Source: JBFXAM01 sp050184295
Lineage (GTDB): Bacteria; Planctomycetota; Phycisphaerae; UBA1845; Fen-1342
Direction: 5' to 3'
Assembly (NCBI GenBank): GCA_050184295.1
Contig: JBFXAM010000023.1
Span: 1 to 51,172 of the forward strand
Length of the DNA: 51,172 bases
Below, piece after piece: positions 1-9,467 of this stretch. Numbering within the stretch: the first letter of the stretch is position 1; each line of letters begins with the position of its first letter. The notes beneath the pieces were generated by a model. It was not told where the DNA came from. It made no database searches and saw only the letters and a list, made by a program, of their open reading frames with translations. A program made the position numbers and the translations under genes.

Positions 1-148
1 GGAGCACTGCCGCCAGAGCCGCGTCGCGGTCCAGCAGCCCGTCGGTCGCCGCCAAAACGTCGATCAGCGCGGTGATCGCATCGGTCTTGCTCGTGCTCGC
101 GAGCGGAACGCGGATTCGCTCGGGCGGCAGGAGTTTGGAGATGTCCAT
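1..148 (-). CDS. PTS sugar transporter EIIA domain protein (PtsN-like), 5' end only
   Basis: The first 49 codons of a minus-strand gene that runs off the left edge of the window. The translation starts MDISKLLPPERI and continues with a K-x-D-A-I-x-x-L-I-D-x-L-A stretch, which is the usual opening of the fructose/mannitol/PtsN-type EIIA domain. In this family a later histidine (outside the window) accepts phosphate from HPr. The start is the ATG at 146-148, chosen because the family normally begins with this M-x-I-x-x-L-L pattern. Whether it is a transport component or a PtsN-type regulator cannot be told from this piece. Confidence 0.72.
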   Translation of the reverse strand, partial: MDISKLLPPERIRVPLASTSKTDAITALIDVLAATDGLLDRDAALAAVL

Positions 149-330
149 TGCGTCTCGCACCCGGTCCCTGCCATCGGCCGAAACCGCCAGTTTAACACTC
201 CATGCCGCGACTGAACAGGCAGCGCCGAACGACCCGGGCTGCACCGCGGCGCCTCGTCGCCGACAACGGCGGACGCGTCGCGTTTGGCCTTTCGGCGGTC
301 GCGACGTATCATCCCCGCGCCGAACATGCC

Positions 331-417
331 GGAGAGGTGCCGGAGTGGCCGATCGGGCACGCTTGGAAAGCGTGTGAACGGGTAACCGTTCCGCGGGTTC
401 GAATCCCGCCCTCTCCG
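331..417 (+). tRNA. tRNA-Ser (anticodon GGA)
   Basis: A complete class II tRNA. The acceptor stem GGAGAGG (331-337) pairs with CCTCTCC (410-416), followed by discriminator G417. The anticodon stem CACGC/GCGTG (358-362 and 370-374) encloses the loop TTGGAAA, with anticodon GGA at 365-367. The long variable arm has an AACGG/CCGTT stem, and the T arm is GCGGG-TTCGAAT-CCCGC. The long variable arm and GGA anticodon identify serine (UCC/UCU codons). CCA is not encoded. Confidence 0.97.
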
Positions 418-906
418 TTGAATCTGCGAGTCATTCTGCGGTGCGACAACGCCGAGACGAACCAGCCGCCACGTCGGTTCGTCCAGCGCGCGCTCCTGGA
501 GCACCGCGGCGGGGGCCGCTCGCATACGGCACGCACTACATCGACGAGCCGATCGCGCAACGCCGCGACACCGACGGCGACGACGAACTCGATCGAGAGT
601 TGCGTGTGGGCGTTTCGCATACCGGAGGCGAAAGCCCCCGGCTACGCTGGTGCGCCCGCCGGGCGAAGTTCGGGCGTAGTCGGAGTGATTCAGCCGACCG
701 AGAGCGCCGGGCCGGCGGAAACAACACGCGAATCCGGGCGCGCCCTGGTGGACGGGCGCGGCGCCACGGAATCACGCGGCCGCAAGATCGCGCGGCGCGC
801 CGGCCGGCGACCGACGCTGCGCGACGCGACGCGCGGGCACGCAACCGTTCGCGCATGAGTCTGCGAAGTCGTGCGGCCCGGGCTGTAACGCTAACATCCT
901 GCCACC
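418..906. other. Intergenic region, no gene recognised
   Basis: About 490 bases between the tRNA and the YfhO-like gene. Open frames are present but have no ribosome binding site or recognisable protein. Around 622-641 is a small CCGG-aggcGAAAgccc-CCGG hairpin followed by CTACG, which resembles fragments of the hairpin repeats seen elsewhere in the window (see 30503-31311). No clear promoter was seen. Confidence 0.4.
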
Positions 907-3462
907 ATGCGGCGCGGGCGATTCTGGCTGGTGTTCGCGGCGGCGGCGCTGCTGCCCGGGGCGGTGCTTGCGCCGACGTGGCGGCTGAGCGGGCTCGGGG
1001 CGTTCGAGGATGACATTCTCTATTACTACCCCGCGCGCGCATACTTCCACGAAAGCGTCGCGCGCGGCGAGTGGCCGGCGATCAACCCGTGGACGGGCTC
1101 CGGGCGACCCGTCGCCGCCGACCCGCAGGCGGCGCTCTGGTATCCATTCACATGGCTGTTCGCACTGCTGCCGCCGGCGACCGCTTATCCGCTGTCGCTC
1201 TGGCTGCATTACTCGCTCGCGCTGGTGGGGATGTATCGGCTGTTGCGTTCGCTCGCCACAGCGCCGAACCGCGGCGCCGACCCCGATCGCGACGGCGCCG
1301 CCGGCGGCGCAGACGGCGCGGCGCCCGCGGTCGAAGCCCCGCGCGGCAGCGACAGTCGCGTCGCGGATGCGCGCGCCGATGAGACGTCGCGCGGCGACGA
1401 CATGCGCCGACCGCTGCATCCCCTCGCCGCGCTGTTCGGGGCCGTCGCGTTTGCGTTCTGCGGTTTTCTGCTGGCGCACCGGGCGCACTTTGCGATGCAA
1501 CACGCCGCCGCGTGGACGCCGTGGGTGTTCTGGAGAGTCCGTCGCTACGCACAGGACGGCGGCGCGGGGCGGCTGATTTCGGCGGCCGGGGTCGCGGCGT
1601 TGCAGGCGCTCGCGGGACACGTTCAGGTCGCGGCGATCTGCGCGCTCGGCGCGCTGGTGTACGTGATCGCGGAGCGGCACGCCGCGCGGCGGCTGGCGCG
1701 GTCGGCGGCGGAGGCGCCCGATCGCGAGCCGGCTCCCGGGTCGGGAGCGACTGGCGATTCGGGCGGCTTCGCGGGCGCGCTGCGTGCGTTCGTCGTCGGC
1801 TTGCTTGCGCGCCGTGGGCGATGCGCGTGGGTCGGCGTCGTCGCGCAGCGGTGGGCGCTGGTGTGGCTTTGCGCCGGCGGCTTGTTCGCGATCCAGCTTG
1901 TGCCGACGCTGCGGTATCTGCGCGAATGCACGCGGTCGCAGCGAGGGTTCGCCGATTTCGTCGAGAACAGTTGGCGGCCCGTGTCGATCGTGAACTGGTT
2001 CACGCCGATGCTGTTCGGGCAGCGCACGCCGAACCTCTTTGACCAGCCATACTGGGGGCCTTCGCACCAATGTGAGCAGTTCGCGTACGCGGGCATCCTG
2101 CCGCTGCTGCTGGCGGGCGCGGCGATGTCGAGCGGATGGCGCGCGGACGCGGCGCGCCGGCCATGGGTGATCCTGGTCGGCTTTTCGCTCCTGTTGGCGC
2201 TGGGGGAGTTCGGGCCGGTTTGTTACGTGCTGTACTTCGTGCCGGGCGGGAGCCTGCTTCGCGTACCGGCGCGGGCGCTGCTGCTGTTCAATCTCGGCGT
2301 CGCGGTGCTCGCGGCGCTGGCGTTGCATGCATTGCTTGCGGCCCCGACGCCGCGGGCGGCGCGCCTGCGCGCGCTGCTGCTGCGTTGGACGGCGCGGCCC
2401 TGGCTGCTGGCGCTGGTGCTGGTGGGGGCGCCGGCGCTGCTCGCGGTGGCGAGCGTGCCGCTGCTCGGCGAGGGGGCGTCGGCGGCGGCGCGGCGGTCGC
2501 TGGCGCCCTGGAAACCTGCGATGGCACTGGCGCTCGTCGCGGTGTGGATCAGCACGTTGGCCATGCGGTGGGTGGCGCGCGCGTGGCAGCGGTCGGGGGT
2601 GAGCGCTGGGCTCAGCGGTGTGCTGGTTGCGGATCTCGCGCTCATCGGCTGGACGCTCGACGTGCCGGCGGGCTGGCCGCGACTGACGGAACTGCTGAAC
2701 CCGCCGGCGCGAGACGAATGGCGAGAGGCCATCCCGGCCCTCGACACATCTCGATTGTGGGTCGTGACGGCGCGGCGCGGCGACACGCCCGGAGAGTACG
2801 CCGATTCCGTTGCGAAGTGCGCGGCGAACACGAACTACCTGGCGCGCGTGCCGGTTCTCACGGACTACGGCCCGCTTCAGCCGCGCGCGATCGCGAGCCG
2901 CTTCGGCTTCGCGCCGTGGGGCGAGTCGGATCGCACGGCGGCGCTACTGGCGGAAACGGACTGGATGCAGACGTTTCATGTCGGCTGGGTGCTGCTTTGC
3001 GATGAGCGCTGGGCGGCGCCGGCGAATTGCGAACTCGTGCGCGTCACTTCGCGCGGCTGGCGCTTGTATCGATATTCAAGGACCGCGGGTGAGGCGTTCG
3101 CGCTCGACGCGGCAGGTCGCGCGACACCGCTACGGGTCGTCTGGGCCGGCGCGGCAGACGCGCTCGTCCAGGTTCCGCGCGGGCTGCCCGCAGGATCGCG
3201 CCTCGTGCTGGCGCGCGTCGCGCTGCCCGGGTGGCGCGCCGCGGTCGTTCCATCAGCGAACGATGTCTCGGCGGAAGCGCCGCTCGCACGGACCACGGCG
3301 GCGGAGGCGTTGCTCGCGGTGGAGTTGCCCGCGTCGGTCGACGCGTTCACGCTTCAGTGGACCTACCAGACGCCAGGGTTGCGGCTCGGCGCGGCGGTGA
3401 CCGTCGCGACTTTTGTGATGCTCCTGGCGTCGCGCGCCCGATGGCGACGGACGGCGCGATGA
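907..3462 (+). CDS. YfhO-like multi-pass membrane protein (GT-C-type)
   Basis: An 851-residue integral membrane protein starting at the ATG at 907. It has an N-terminal membrane helix, then an extracytoplasmic stretch with FEDDILYYYPAR and W(P)AINPWTGSGRP motifs. This is the usual layout of the YfhO/DUF6541-like and GT-C glycosyltransferase-like families, where acidic residues follow the first helix. About ten hydrophobic segments follow to about residue 590, and then a soluble C-terminal domain of about 230 residues and a last helix (about 825-845). YfhO proteins in Firmicutes help glycosylate lipoteichoic acid; here a lipid-linked sugar transfer role is only inferred. A low-complexity Ala/Asp/Arg insert lies near residues 115-170. 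It stands alone on its strand between the tRNA and the VOC gene. Confidence 0.7.
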   Translation: MRRGRFWLVFAAAALLPGAVLAPTWRLSGLGAFEDDILYYYPARAYFHESVARGEWPAINPWTGSGRPVAADPQAALWYPFTWLFALLPPATAYPLSLWLHYSLALVGMYRLLRSLATAPNRGADPDRDGAAGGADGAAPAVEAPRGSDSRVADARADETSRGDDMRRPLHPLAALFGAVAFAFCGFLLAHRAHFAMQHAAAWTPWVFWRVRRYAQDGGAGRLISAAGVAALQALAGHVQVAAICALGALVYVIAERHAARRLARSAAEAPDREPAPGSGATGDSGGFAGALRAFVVGLLARRGRCAWVGVVAQRWALVWLCAGGLFAIQLVPTLRYLRECTRSQRGFADFVENSWRPVSIVNWFTPMLFGQRTPNLFDQPYWGPSHQCEQFAYAGILPLLLAGAAMSSGWRADAARRPWVILVGFSLLLALGEFGPVCYVLYFVPGGSLLRVPARALLLFNLGVAVLAALALHALLAAPTPRAARLRALLLRWTARPWLLALVLVGAPALLAVASVPLLGEGASAAARRSLAPWKPAMALALVAVWISTLAMRWVARAWQRSGVSAGLSGVLVADLALIGWTLDVPAGWPRLTELLNPPARDEWREAIPALDTSRLWVVTARRGDTPGEYADSVAKCAANTNYLARVPVLTDYGPLQPRAIASRFGFAPWGESDRTAALLAETDWMQTFHVGWVLLCDERWAAPANCELVRVTSRGWRLYRYSRTAGEAFALDAAGRATPLRVVWAGAADALVQVPRGLPAGSRLVLARVALPGWRAAVVPSANDVSAEAPLARTTAAEALLAVELPASVDAFTLQWTYQTPGLRLGAAVTVATFVMLLASRARWRRTAR

Positions 3463-3636
3463 GGGCCGCGCGTCACAAATCGTGCGAGTCGTTCCGGTTT
3501 CACCGATTTTTTGCGGACGAAATCCGACAATCCCGGCTTGCGTCCCCATTATCTGTTCGCATATTGTTCGGTATCAGATGGCGGCCGCGCGGCCGCCGCT
3601 CGGGCGAGCACGACACATTTTTCTCAGGGGAGCTTC

Positions 3637-4113
3637 ATGGCCGGCAAGGCAAAGCCCATTCCGGACGGATACCACACCGTTACGCCTTATCTTGTCGTTC
3701 ACAACGCCAACGACGCGATCGCGTTCTATCAGAAGGCGTTCGGCGCGGAAGAGATGTTCCGCATGCCGGGACCCGGCGGCAAAGTGATGCACGCCGAGCT
3801 GCGGATCGGAAGCTCGGTCATCATGCTCTCCGACGAGACGCCGCAGTGCGCGGCGATGCAGCTGGCCTCGCCGCACACCGCGAAGGTGGCGACCGGGTCG
3901 CTGCTGATCTACACGGAGAATGTGGATGCGGCGTTTGAGCGGGCGACCCGTGCGGGGGCGGAGGCGATGTTCCCGCCGACCGAGATGTTCTGGGGCGATC
4001 GGTTCTCGAAGGTGCGCGATCCATTCGGACACCAGTGGGCGATCGCAACGCACGTAAGGGACGTCACGCCCGAGGAAATGGCGAAGGCGGCCGCCGAGTT
4101 CAAGCCCGGCTGA
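3637..4113 (+). CDS. VOC superfamily protein (PhnB/glyoxalase-like)
   Basis: A 158-residue soluble protein. The start ATG at 3637 follows CAGGGGAG at a good distance, so the longer upstream reading (from 3511) is not used. The sequence shows the two beta-alpha-beta-beta-beta modules of the vicinal-oxygen-chelate fold: VTPYLVVHNANDAIAFYQKAFGA at the start, HAELRIG and IMLSDE in the first module, and RVxDPFGHQWAIAT at the end, which is the signature of the PhnB subgroup. Family members bind a metal or a small hydrophobic substrate; those of this subgroup are usually uncharacterised. It is monocistronic. No substrate can be assigned. Confidence 0.85.
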   Translation: MAGKAKPIPDGYHTVTPYLVVHNANDAIAFYQKAFGAEEMFRMPGPGGKVMHAELRIGSSVIMLSDETPQCAAMQLASPHTAKVATGSLLIYTENVDAAFERATRAGAEAMFPPTEMFWGDRFSKVRDPFGHQWAIATHVRDVTPEEMAKAAAEFKPG

Positions 4114-4341
4114 TCCGCGTCCGGAAACGTCATCGACGACGCGCGCGGCGCGGCGATCACGGATCGACGCGGCGTATCGAACGCCGGGCGTTGAGCACCG
4201 TGGTCGCCGTGCTTGCGAACGCGGGCCGCGGGAATCGCCGATAGAGGTGTGGCGGCGCGTTGCGGCGCGGCGCCGGCGGTACATTCCTGACTTCCTGCCG
4301 ACACGAGGCATGGGCTCCTTCTTTTTTTGGAGACGTGTCTC

Positions 4342-6456
4342 ATGCCTTTCGCGATTCTCGGGCCGGGTCGCGCGCCGTCGCCGCGACGGACGCTTGTCGG
4401 AACGCTGTGTGGATTGGTCGTTGCGCTCGCGTTCGGCGTCGCGGCGCCGCGCGCCGCGGCGCAAAGCGAGCGCGTGCTGTGGGTCGGCGGTGGGCATTCC
4501 CGCGACATCCGTTGCGTCGCGATCTCGCCGAATGGCGAGTGGATTGCCACCGGCGGCGGCTATGTCGATCGCACGGTGAAGCTGTGGCGGCGGAGCGACG
4601 GGCGGCTGGTGCGCTCGCTGAGCGGGCACTCGGCCGACGTGTCGGCGCTGGCGTTTTCGCCGAACGGCGAATGGCTCGCGTCCGGCAGCGACGACACGAC
4701 GGTGCGTTTGTGGCGTGTGGCTGACGGCGCACTGCTGCATGAACTGCCCGGGCAGCTCGCGCGCGTGACGGGGGTGACGTTTTCGCCGGACAATCGCTTT
4801 GTGTTGTCGGTTGGCGGTTCCGGTCCGAACGCACGCATCAATGGTTACGACGTGGGAAGCGGCGCGCACGCGTTCGGACTGCCGGCGTCCGACGGGCTCC
4901 GCGACATCATCTTCGCGGGTAATTGCGTGTACCTGGTCGCGGGCGGCGAGAACATCGTGATCACACTGATCGATCCAACCACCGGCGACGTGCTCCGCGA
5001 GCTTGCCGGGCACGAGGCGCCGGTCGCGACGCTCGCGCTCTCCGCAGACTATCAGATCATCGCTTCCGGCAGCGTCGACGGCGAGGTGATTCTGTGGCAC
5101 GTCGATAGCGGCGCGATCCGGCATCGTTTCGCGGCCCACGGCGGCGGCGTCCGGCGAGTCGCGTTCACGCCCGACGGCCGCACGCTCGTGACGGTCGGCG
5201 GCGACGGCCGGCTGCGCACGTGGAACGTCGCCGACGCAGCCCCGCGGCACAGCAGCGTCGCACACGCAGGCGCCGCGACCGGCGTCGCAGTCGCCCCGGA
5301 CGGCGGTGAGTTCGTGACCGTGGGCGCCGACGCGGCGCTGCGGCGCTGGCGGAGCGCGGACGCGGCGCCGCTGGGCGAACTCCAGCAGCACACGGCGGCC
5401 ATCCGCCACGTCGCGCTTTCGCCGCGCGGGGAGCGCGTCGCGTCCCTGGGCGAGGACGGGCGGTTGTGGCTGTGGGACGCCGAGACCGGCGTGGCGTTGA
5501 GCCTGCTTTCGGAGGATCTGGCGAACTACGCGTGCGTGAACTTTTCTCCGGATGGCGCGCTGCTGGCCGCGGCTCCGGGCTACGAGCAGACGGCGCCGCT
5601 GCTGCTCTTCGACGTGGAGAAGGCGTCGTTACGGGCGTCGATCCGCGCGGATCAGCGGATCGAGCAGTGCGCGTTCGCGCCCGACGGCACGCTGGTCACC
5701 AGCGGCGGGCTCGGGTTCGCGCGTTGGCGGCTGAACGAAGCAGGCGGCGTCGAGCAGGCTCAGCCGCCGCTGGCCCCGCGCCGCATCCGCGCGGTGAGCT
5801 TCTCGCCGGACGCGACGCTCGCGCTGGGCTATGACGACATGAACGTCGTGATGGTCAACACGCTCACCGGCGAAGACGCCTGGAGCCTGCCTTACTCCCA
5901 GGTCGATGCGACGGCCGGCGCGTTCGCCCCCGATGGCGGACTCTTCGCGGCCGCCGGACGGAATCACGAGGTGAATGCCTTCGGTGTGCTCGACGCGGCT
6001 TCGCTTGGAACTTTCGCGGGCGCCGCGGAGCATGTCCGAGCGCTGGCGTTCAGCGGGGACGGCGAGTGGCTCCTCGGCGGCGGCGGCTCGCTCGCGGCGA
6101 TCGGTGAACTCGCGGTGTGGAACGCCCGCGATCTGCGGCGCGTGGCGTGGCTCGATCACGAGGCCGGCGTCGGCGTCGGGACGGTCGCCGCGTCCCACGA
6201 CGGCCGTCGCTATGTCTGCGGACGCGACGATGGGGCGATCGTGATGGCCTACACGTTCGGGCCGCCGGGCGACCTGAACTGCGACGGCCGCACCAACGCG
6301 TTCGACATCCAGCCGCTCGTGCTGGCGCTGTCGAGCGAGGCGGCCTACCGCGCCGCATATCCTGACTGTGATCCGCGGAACGCGGACGTGAACGCGGATG
6401 GCGTCGTGAACAACTTCGACATCGACGCCTTTGTCGAGCGCGTCACGCAGCGCTGA
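4342..6456 (+). CDS. Secreted WD40-repeat protein with C-terminal dockerin-like tail
   Basis: A 704-residue exported protein. The start ATG at 4342 has GGAG nine bases upstream; a TTG five codons earlier is in frame but less likely. An N-terminal signal peptide (helix LVGTLCGLVVALAFGVAA, then AAAQ) is followed by about a dozen WD40-type repeats with recurring FSPDG/SPNGEW, ASGSxDxTVRLW and HxAxVxxLAFS patterns, enough for one or two beta-propellers. Residues about 645-700 form a dockerin-like pair of calcium loops, GDLNCDGRTNAFDI and DVNADGVVNNFDID. The tail probably serves sorting or anchoring in planctomycetes; partners are unknown. A strong terminator follows at 6493. Confidence 0.85.
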   Translation: MPFAILGPGRAPSPRRTLVGTLCGLVVALAFGVAAPRAAAQSERVLWVGGGHSRDIRCVAISPNGEWIATGGGYVDRTVKLWRRSDGRLVRSLSGHSADVSALAFSPNGEWLASGSDDTTVRLWRVADGALLHELPGQLARVTGVTFSPDNRFVLSVGGSGPNARINGYDVGSGAHAFGLPASDGLRDIIFAGNCVYLVAGGENIVITLIDPTTGDVLRELAGHEAPVATLALSADYQIIASGSVDGEVILWHVDSGAIRHRFAAHGGGVRRVAFTPDGRTLVTVGGDGRLRTWNVADAAPRHSSVAHAGAATGVAVAPDGGEFVTVGADAALRRWRSADAAPLGELQQHTAAIRHVALSPRGERVASLGEDGRLWLWDAETGVALSLLSEDLANYACVNFSPDGALLAAAPGYEQTAPLLLFDVEKASLRASIRADQRIEQCAFAPDGTLVTSGGLGFARWRLNEAGGVEQAQPPLAPRRIRAVSFSPDATLALGYDDMNVVMVNTLTGEDAWSLPYSQVDATAGAFAPDGGLFAAAGRNHEVNAFGVLDAASLGTFAGAAEHVRALAFSGDGEWLLGGGGSLAAIGELAVWNARDLRRVAWLDHEAGVGVGTVAASHDGRRYVCGRDDGAIVMAYTFGPPGDLNCDGRTNAFDIQPLVLALSSEAAYRAAYPDCDPRNADVNADGVVNNFDIDAFVERVTQR

Positions 6457-6492
6457 CGCGCGCGTGCCGCGCGCGGCGCGACCGCTTGCAAT

Positions 6493-6535
6493 GGGGCGGG
6501 GTTCTTCGGCGATCGAAGAACCCCGCCCCTGTTTT
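6493..6535 (+). terminator. Rho-independent terminator of the WD40-dockerin gene
   Basis: A perfect 16-bp inverted repeat (6493-6508 and 6514-6529, GGGGCGGGGTTCTTCG arm) with a 5-base loop, followed by TGTTTT. It lies 37 bases after the WD40 gene stop. On the minus strand the stem is not followed by a T run, so it acts mainly for the plus strand, although it also lies just past the end of the convergent gene at 6651. Confidence 0.88.
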
Positions 6536-6650
6536 GCTGGACGGCGCGTGGAAACTCCGCACGCCACTTCGGTTCAAGGGCCCCGCCGCTTGCGCCGCGC
6601 GATCGGTTCATCCGCGCGTCGGAACCGCGTGCCCGGTCCGGCGTCGTGGG

Positions 6651-8147
6651 TCATCCGCCGGTGATCAGCGCGACGAACGGGTCGATATCGAAGTTGTTGA
6701 TCAGCCCATCGCCGCTCGCGTCGGCGTTGTTGATGTCGCAGTTTGGAAAAGTCGCCTCGTACGCGGCCGCGTCCGTGAGCGCGAGCACGAACGGGTCGAT
6801 GTCGAAGTTGTTGACGACACCGTCGCAGTTCATGTCGCCGGGCAATCCGGCCCGCGTCAACAGAAGTACCGCCGTGGGGAACACACCGGGATTGGCGGGA
6901 TCCTCGATGACGGCGCGCAGGATGATGTAGCGCCCGTTGGGGCTCGTTTCGAACCCGTTCGAGATTCCGCCGGAGCCGTTCACGCTGCCCGCGACCGTCG
7001 TGACGTTGAAGCCGTCGATGGTGGTGACGCCGCGGCGGATGAGCAACTGGTCGTTGAGGAAGAGTCCGTGGTTGTTCGCGGTCGCGCCGGTCCAGGCGCC
7101 GTACCAGACGACGCCGAGATCGTTGATCCAAACGGGTCCGGTGCCGAAGCCCGTCAGCGTTTCGCCCCCGACCTGGGGTGCGAGGTCGCCTTCCTGCATG
7201 AATTTCTGGCCGTTGCGGATCAGGATCGTGTCGGTGGCGAGGTCACCGGCGAGACTGGCCTTGAAGACGACGTCGCCGGCGTCATTGATGGCGACCTTGG
7301 TGCTGGTGCCGATGTTGGCGTACGTGCGCGCGTCGACCGGCGAGGGGTCGCCCTTCTGGGCGATGAGCGTATCGTTGCGATAGATCACGCCGTTGGTGGC
7401 GGTGTTGCCGGTGAGACTCGCGACGTAGAGCACGTCGCCGGCGTTGTTGAAGCCGAAGGTGTCGTGGGTGGTGCCGAAATCGGTGAGCGCCTGCTCCTGT
7501 CCGGGGAGGACGTCGCCTTCCTTGTAGACGACGGCTTCCGTCAGGATGCCCATTCCGGGGTCATAATCCAGGCGCATCAAGGCGCGATCGACCGAGGTCG
7601 TGATCGCCGGATCGTCGACGCTCAGCACGGAAGCGAGCTGGTTCGCGTCGTTCATGCGGACTTCGAAGAAGCCGATGTAGGGCGTTCCGGGGCTGAAGTC
7701 GGTCGCGTTGCTGACGGCGCTTTCCTGAATCAGCAGCGTCGTGTTGAAGAAAATGCCGCTGTCGTTGGTGGTGCCGCCGGTGTTGCGCAGGAAGAGGTTC
7801 CAACCCGCGTCGCCGTTTGCGTTGATGCGCTGCGAGTCGAAGGAGCTGATGTTGCTGCCGACGGGCGCCGCGAGGGCGTCGTTCTCGCGCGCGAATTGCG
7901 TGCCGTTGCGGATCATGACGAAGCGGAGGTCGGGGTCGGCGTTGTCGGTCGTGACGGTGACGAACCAGTCGCCGGCGTCATTGACGGCGACCGTGCTGAT
8001 GTCCGTGATCAGGCTTCCGTCGGGTGCCGCCTGCGTCTCGTAAAGCAGCAGCGAGAGCGTGTAGTCGCTACCCGCGACGGCGAGCGACGCCGCCGTGCCG
8101 ACGAGGATCCCAGCCGCCCAGCGAGCGGCAATTGTGCTGTGTCGCAT
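6651..8147 (-). CDS. Secreted choice-of-anchor-type protein with dockerin-like tail
   Basis: A 498-residue exported protein. The start ATG at 8147 has a near-perfect AGGAGG six bases upstream. The signal peptide is about residues 1-26 (hydrophobic AAGILVGTAASLAVAG). The body consists of repeated blocks of about 50 residues with VxxNDAGDVVFxAxLxG and LIRNGQxFxxEGD patterns, as in the beta-propeller-like DUF7453 family of planctomycetes. The C-terminus has two dockerin-like loops, GDMNCDGVVNNFDIDPFVLAL and DASGDGLINNFDIDPFV. It is convergent with the WD40-dockerin gene, and both share the same kind of tail on a different body. The substrate or partner is unknown. Confidence 0.85.
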   Translation of the reverse strand: MRHSTIAARWAAGILVGTAASLAVAGSDYTLSLLLYETQAAPDGSLITDISTVAVNDAGDWFVTVTTDNADPDLRFVMIRNGTQFARENDALAAPVGSNISSFDSQRINANGDAGWNLFLRNTGGTTNDSGIFFNTTLLIQESAVSNATDFSPGTPYIGFFEVRMNDANQLASVLSVDDPAITTSVDRALMRLDYDPGMGILTEAVVYKEGDVLPGQEQALTDFGTTHDTFGFNNAGDVLYVASLTGNTATNGVIYRNDTLIAQKGDPSPVDARTYANIGTSTKVAINDAGDVVFKASLAGDLATDTILIRNGQKFMQEGDLAPQVGGETLTGFGTGPVWINDLGVVWYGAWTGATANNHGLFLNDQLLIRRGVTTIDGFNVTTVAGSVNGSGGISNGFETSPNGRYIILRAVIEDPANPGVFPTAVLLLTRAGLPGDMNCDGVVNNFDIDPFVLALTDAAAYEATFPNCDINNADASGDGLINNFDIDPFVALITGG

Positions 8148-8442
8148 TCCATTCCTCCTTTGCTCGGTGTGTTTCCCCGCCCGGCGGCGCTGCCCGCCGC
8201 GATCCAGTATCGCGGGTTGCCGGCGTCAGAGCAACCCGAAGCCCGCACGTCCGGGTGAGCGCCGGATCGAGCGAAAATGCGCCACTCCGCGCGCGACGCG
8301 CCGGGCGTGTCCGGCTCGGGCCGCGCCGGCGACGCCGAACGCAATGGCGACGAGGGGAGCCCGTTCCGGCACGGAGCGCTCGGCGCATCGCCGTATAATC
8401 GAAGTCGGCCGCCGCGCGTGTTCGACGGTCCGGGAATATCGA

Positions 8443-9141
8443 ATGAGCGACGCCGTCACCGTAATCACAGGCGCGAGCCGCGGCATTGGGCTCGCCACGG
8501 CGCGCCGCATGGCGGCGGGCGCCGGTGGGTTGCTGCTCGCGGCCCGGGACGAAACGGCGCTCCGCGCCGCGGCGGAGTCGGTGGCCGCGATCGGCGCGCG
8601 GGTGGAGACGGCGGCGCTCGACGTGGGCACGAGCGACGGCGCGCGACGGCTGATCACGACGGCGCTGGCGCGCTTCGGACGCGTCGATTTCCTGGTGAAC
8701 AACGCGGGCTACGCCCCGGTCGCACCCATCGAGTCGATGACGGACGGCGACTTCGACCGTGTTTTCGCGACGAACTGCGGCGCGGTCTTTCACGCGACGC
8801 GGGCGGCTTGGCCGGCGTTTCGCGCGCAAGGAGGCGGCGCCATCGTCAACGTCTCGTCGGTCGCGTCGGTCGATCCGTTCGCGGGTTTCGCCGCGTATGG
8901 GGCCGCCAAGGCGTGGGTGAATCTGTTTACGAAAGCGACCGCGGACGAGGGCAGGCCGTATCGCATCCGCGCGTACGCGGTTGCGCCGGGCGCGGTTGAG
9001 ACCGCGATGCTTCGGGGCGGGTTTCCTGATTTTCCAGCCGAACAAACGCTCGACCCGGACGATGTGGCGGCGGTCGTCGAATCGTGCTGCCGCGGGGCGC
9101 TGCGCCACAGCAGCGGTCAGACGATTTTCGTCCGCCGCTAG
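8443..9141 (+). CDS. Short-chain dehydrogenase/reductase (SDR) oxidoreductase
   Basis: A 232-residue classical SDR starting at the ATG at 8443. It has the cofactor-binding TGASRGIG motif near residue 9, the structural NNAG motif (LVNNAGYAPV, near residue 86), the catalytic Ser (NVSSVASV) and the Y-x-x-x-K pair (YGAAKAW). The C-terminal APGAVETAML segment is typical. Length is normal for the family. The sequence after the first beta strand suggests NADP(H) is possible but does not settle it. The substrate is unknown; the gene is alone on its strand. Confidence 0.9.
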   Translation: MSDAVTVITGASRGIGLATARRMAAGAGGLLLAARDETALRAAAESVAAIGARVETAALDVGTSDGARRLITTALARFGRVDFLVNNAGYAPVAPIESMTDGDFDRVFATNCGAVFHATRAAWPAFRAQGGGAIVNVSSVASVDPFAGFAAYGAAKAWVNLFTKATADEGRPYRIRAYAVAPGAVETAMLRGGFPDFPAEQTLDPDDVAAVVESCCRGALRHSSGQTIFVRR

Positions 9142-9467
9142 CCCGCGCCCGCCAGGTCTGGAACTGCCCCTATTACCTCGCAGGCGACGCTTTTCGGCGG
9201 TGGGCGTCCGAGATTGCCGACGAATTCTCGTGCGGGGTCGCGAATTGGGAGGAAAAATCTCTCGGGTGGCACGCCGCGTGCAGGGAACTCCTCCTGGAAC
9301 CCGCGCTGACGGCGGAACCCCGTGCCGGCGGGCGGACACGGCTCGTCCGTTGGGCTCGCAGCCGGCCGGAAGCGCGTCGCCGCGAGCGCGGCGCGCCGCG
9401 CGGCGAGAGGGTCGGCGGACGTCCGGACCGGCACGCGGCGCGCCGCCCAACAGACTGGAGGTGTCTC
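9142..9467. other. Intergenic region, nothing recognised
   Basis: About 326 bases between the SDR gene and the cytidylate-kinase-like gene. Reading frames run through it but have no start with a ribosome binding site. Only the Shine-Dalgarno TGGAGG (9456-9461) before the next gene is clear. Confidence 0.4.

Noticed and set aside
420..906. Small genes between the tRNA and the YfhO-like gene
   Set aside because: Frames on both strands are open because of high GC but have no ribosome binding site, no conserved pattern and a composition like other non-coding frames here.
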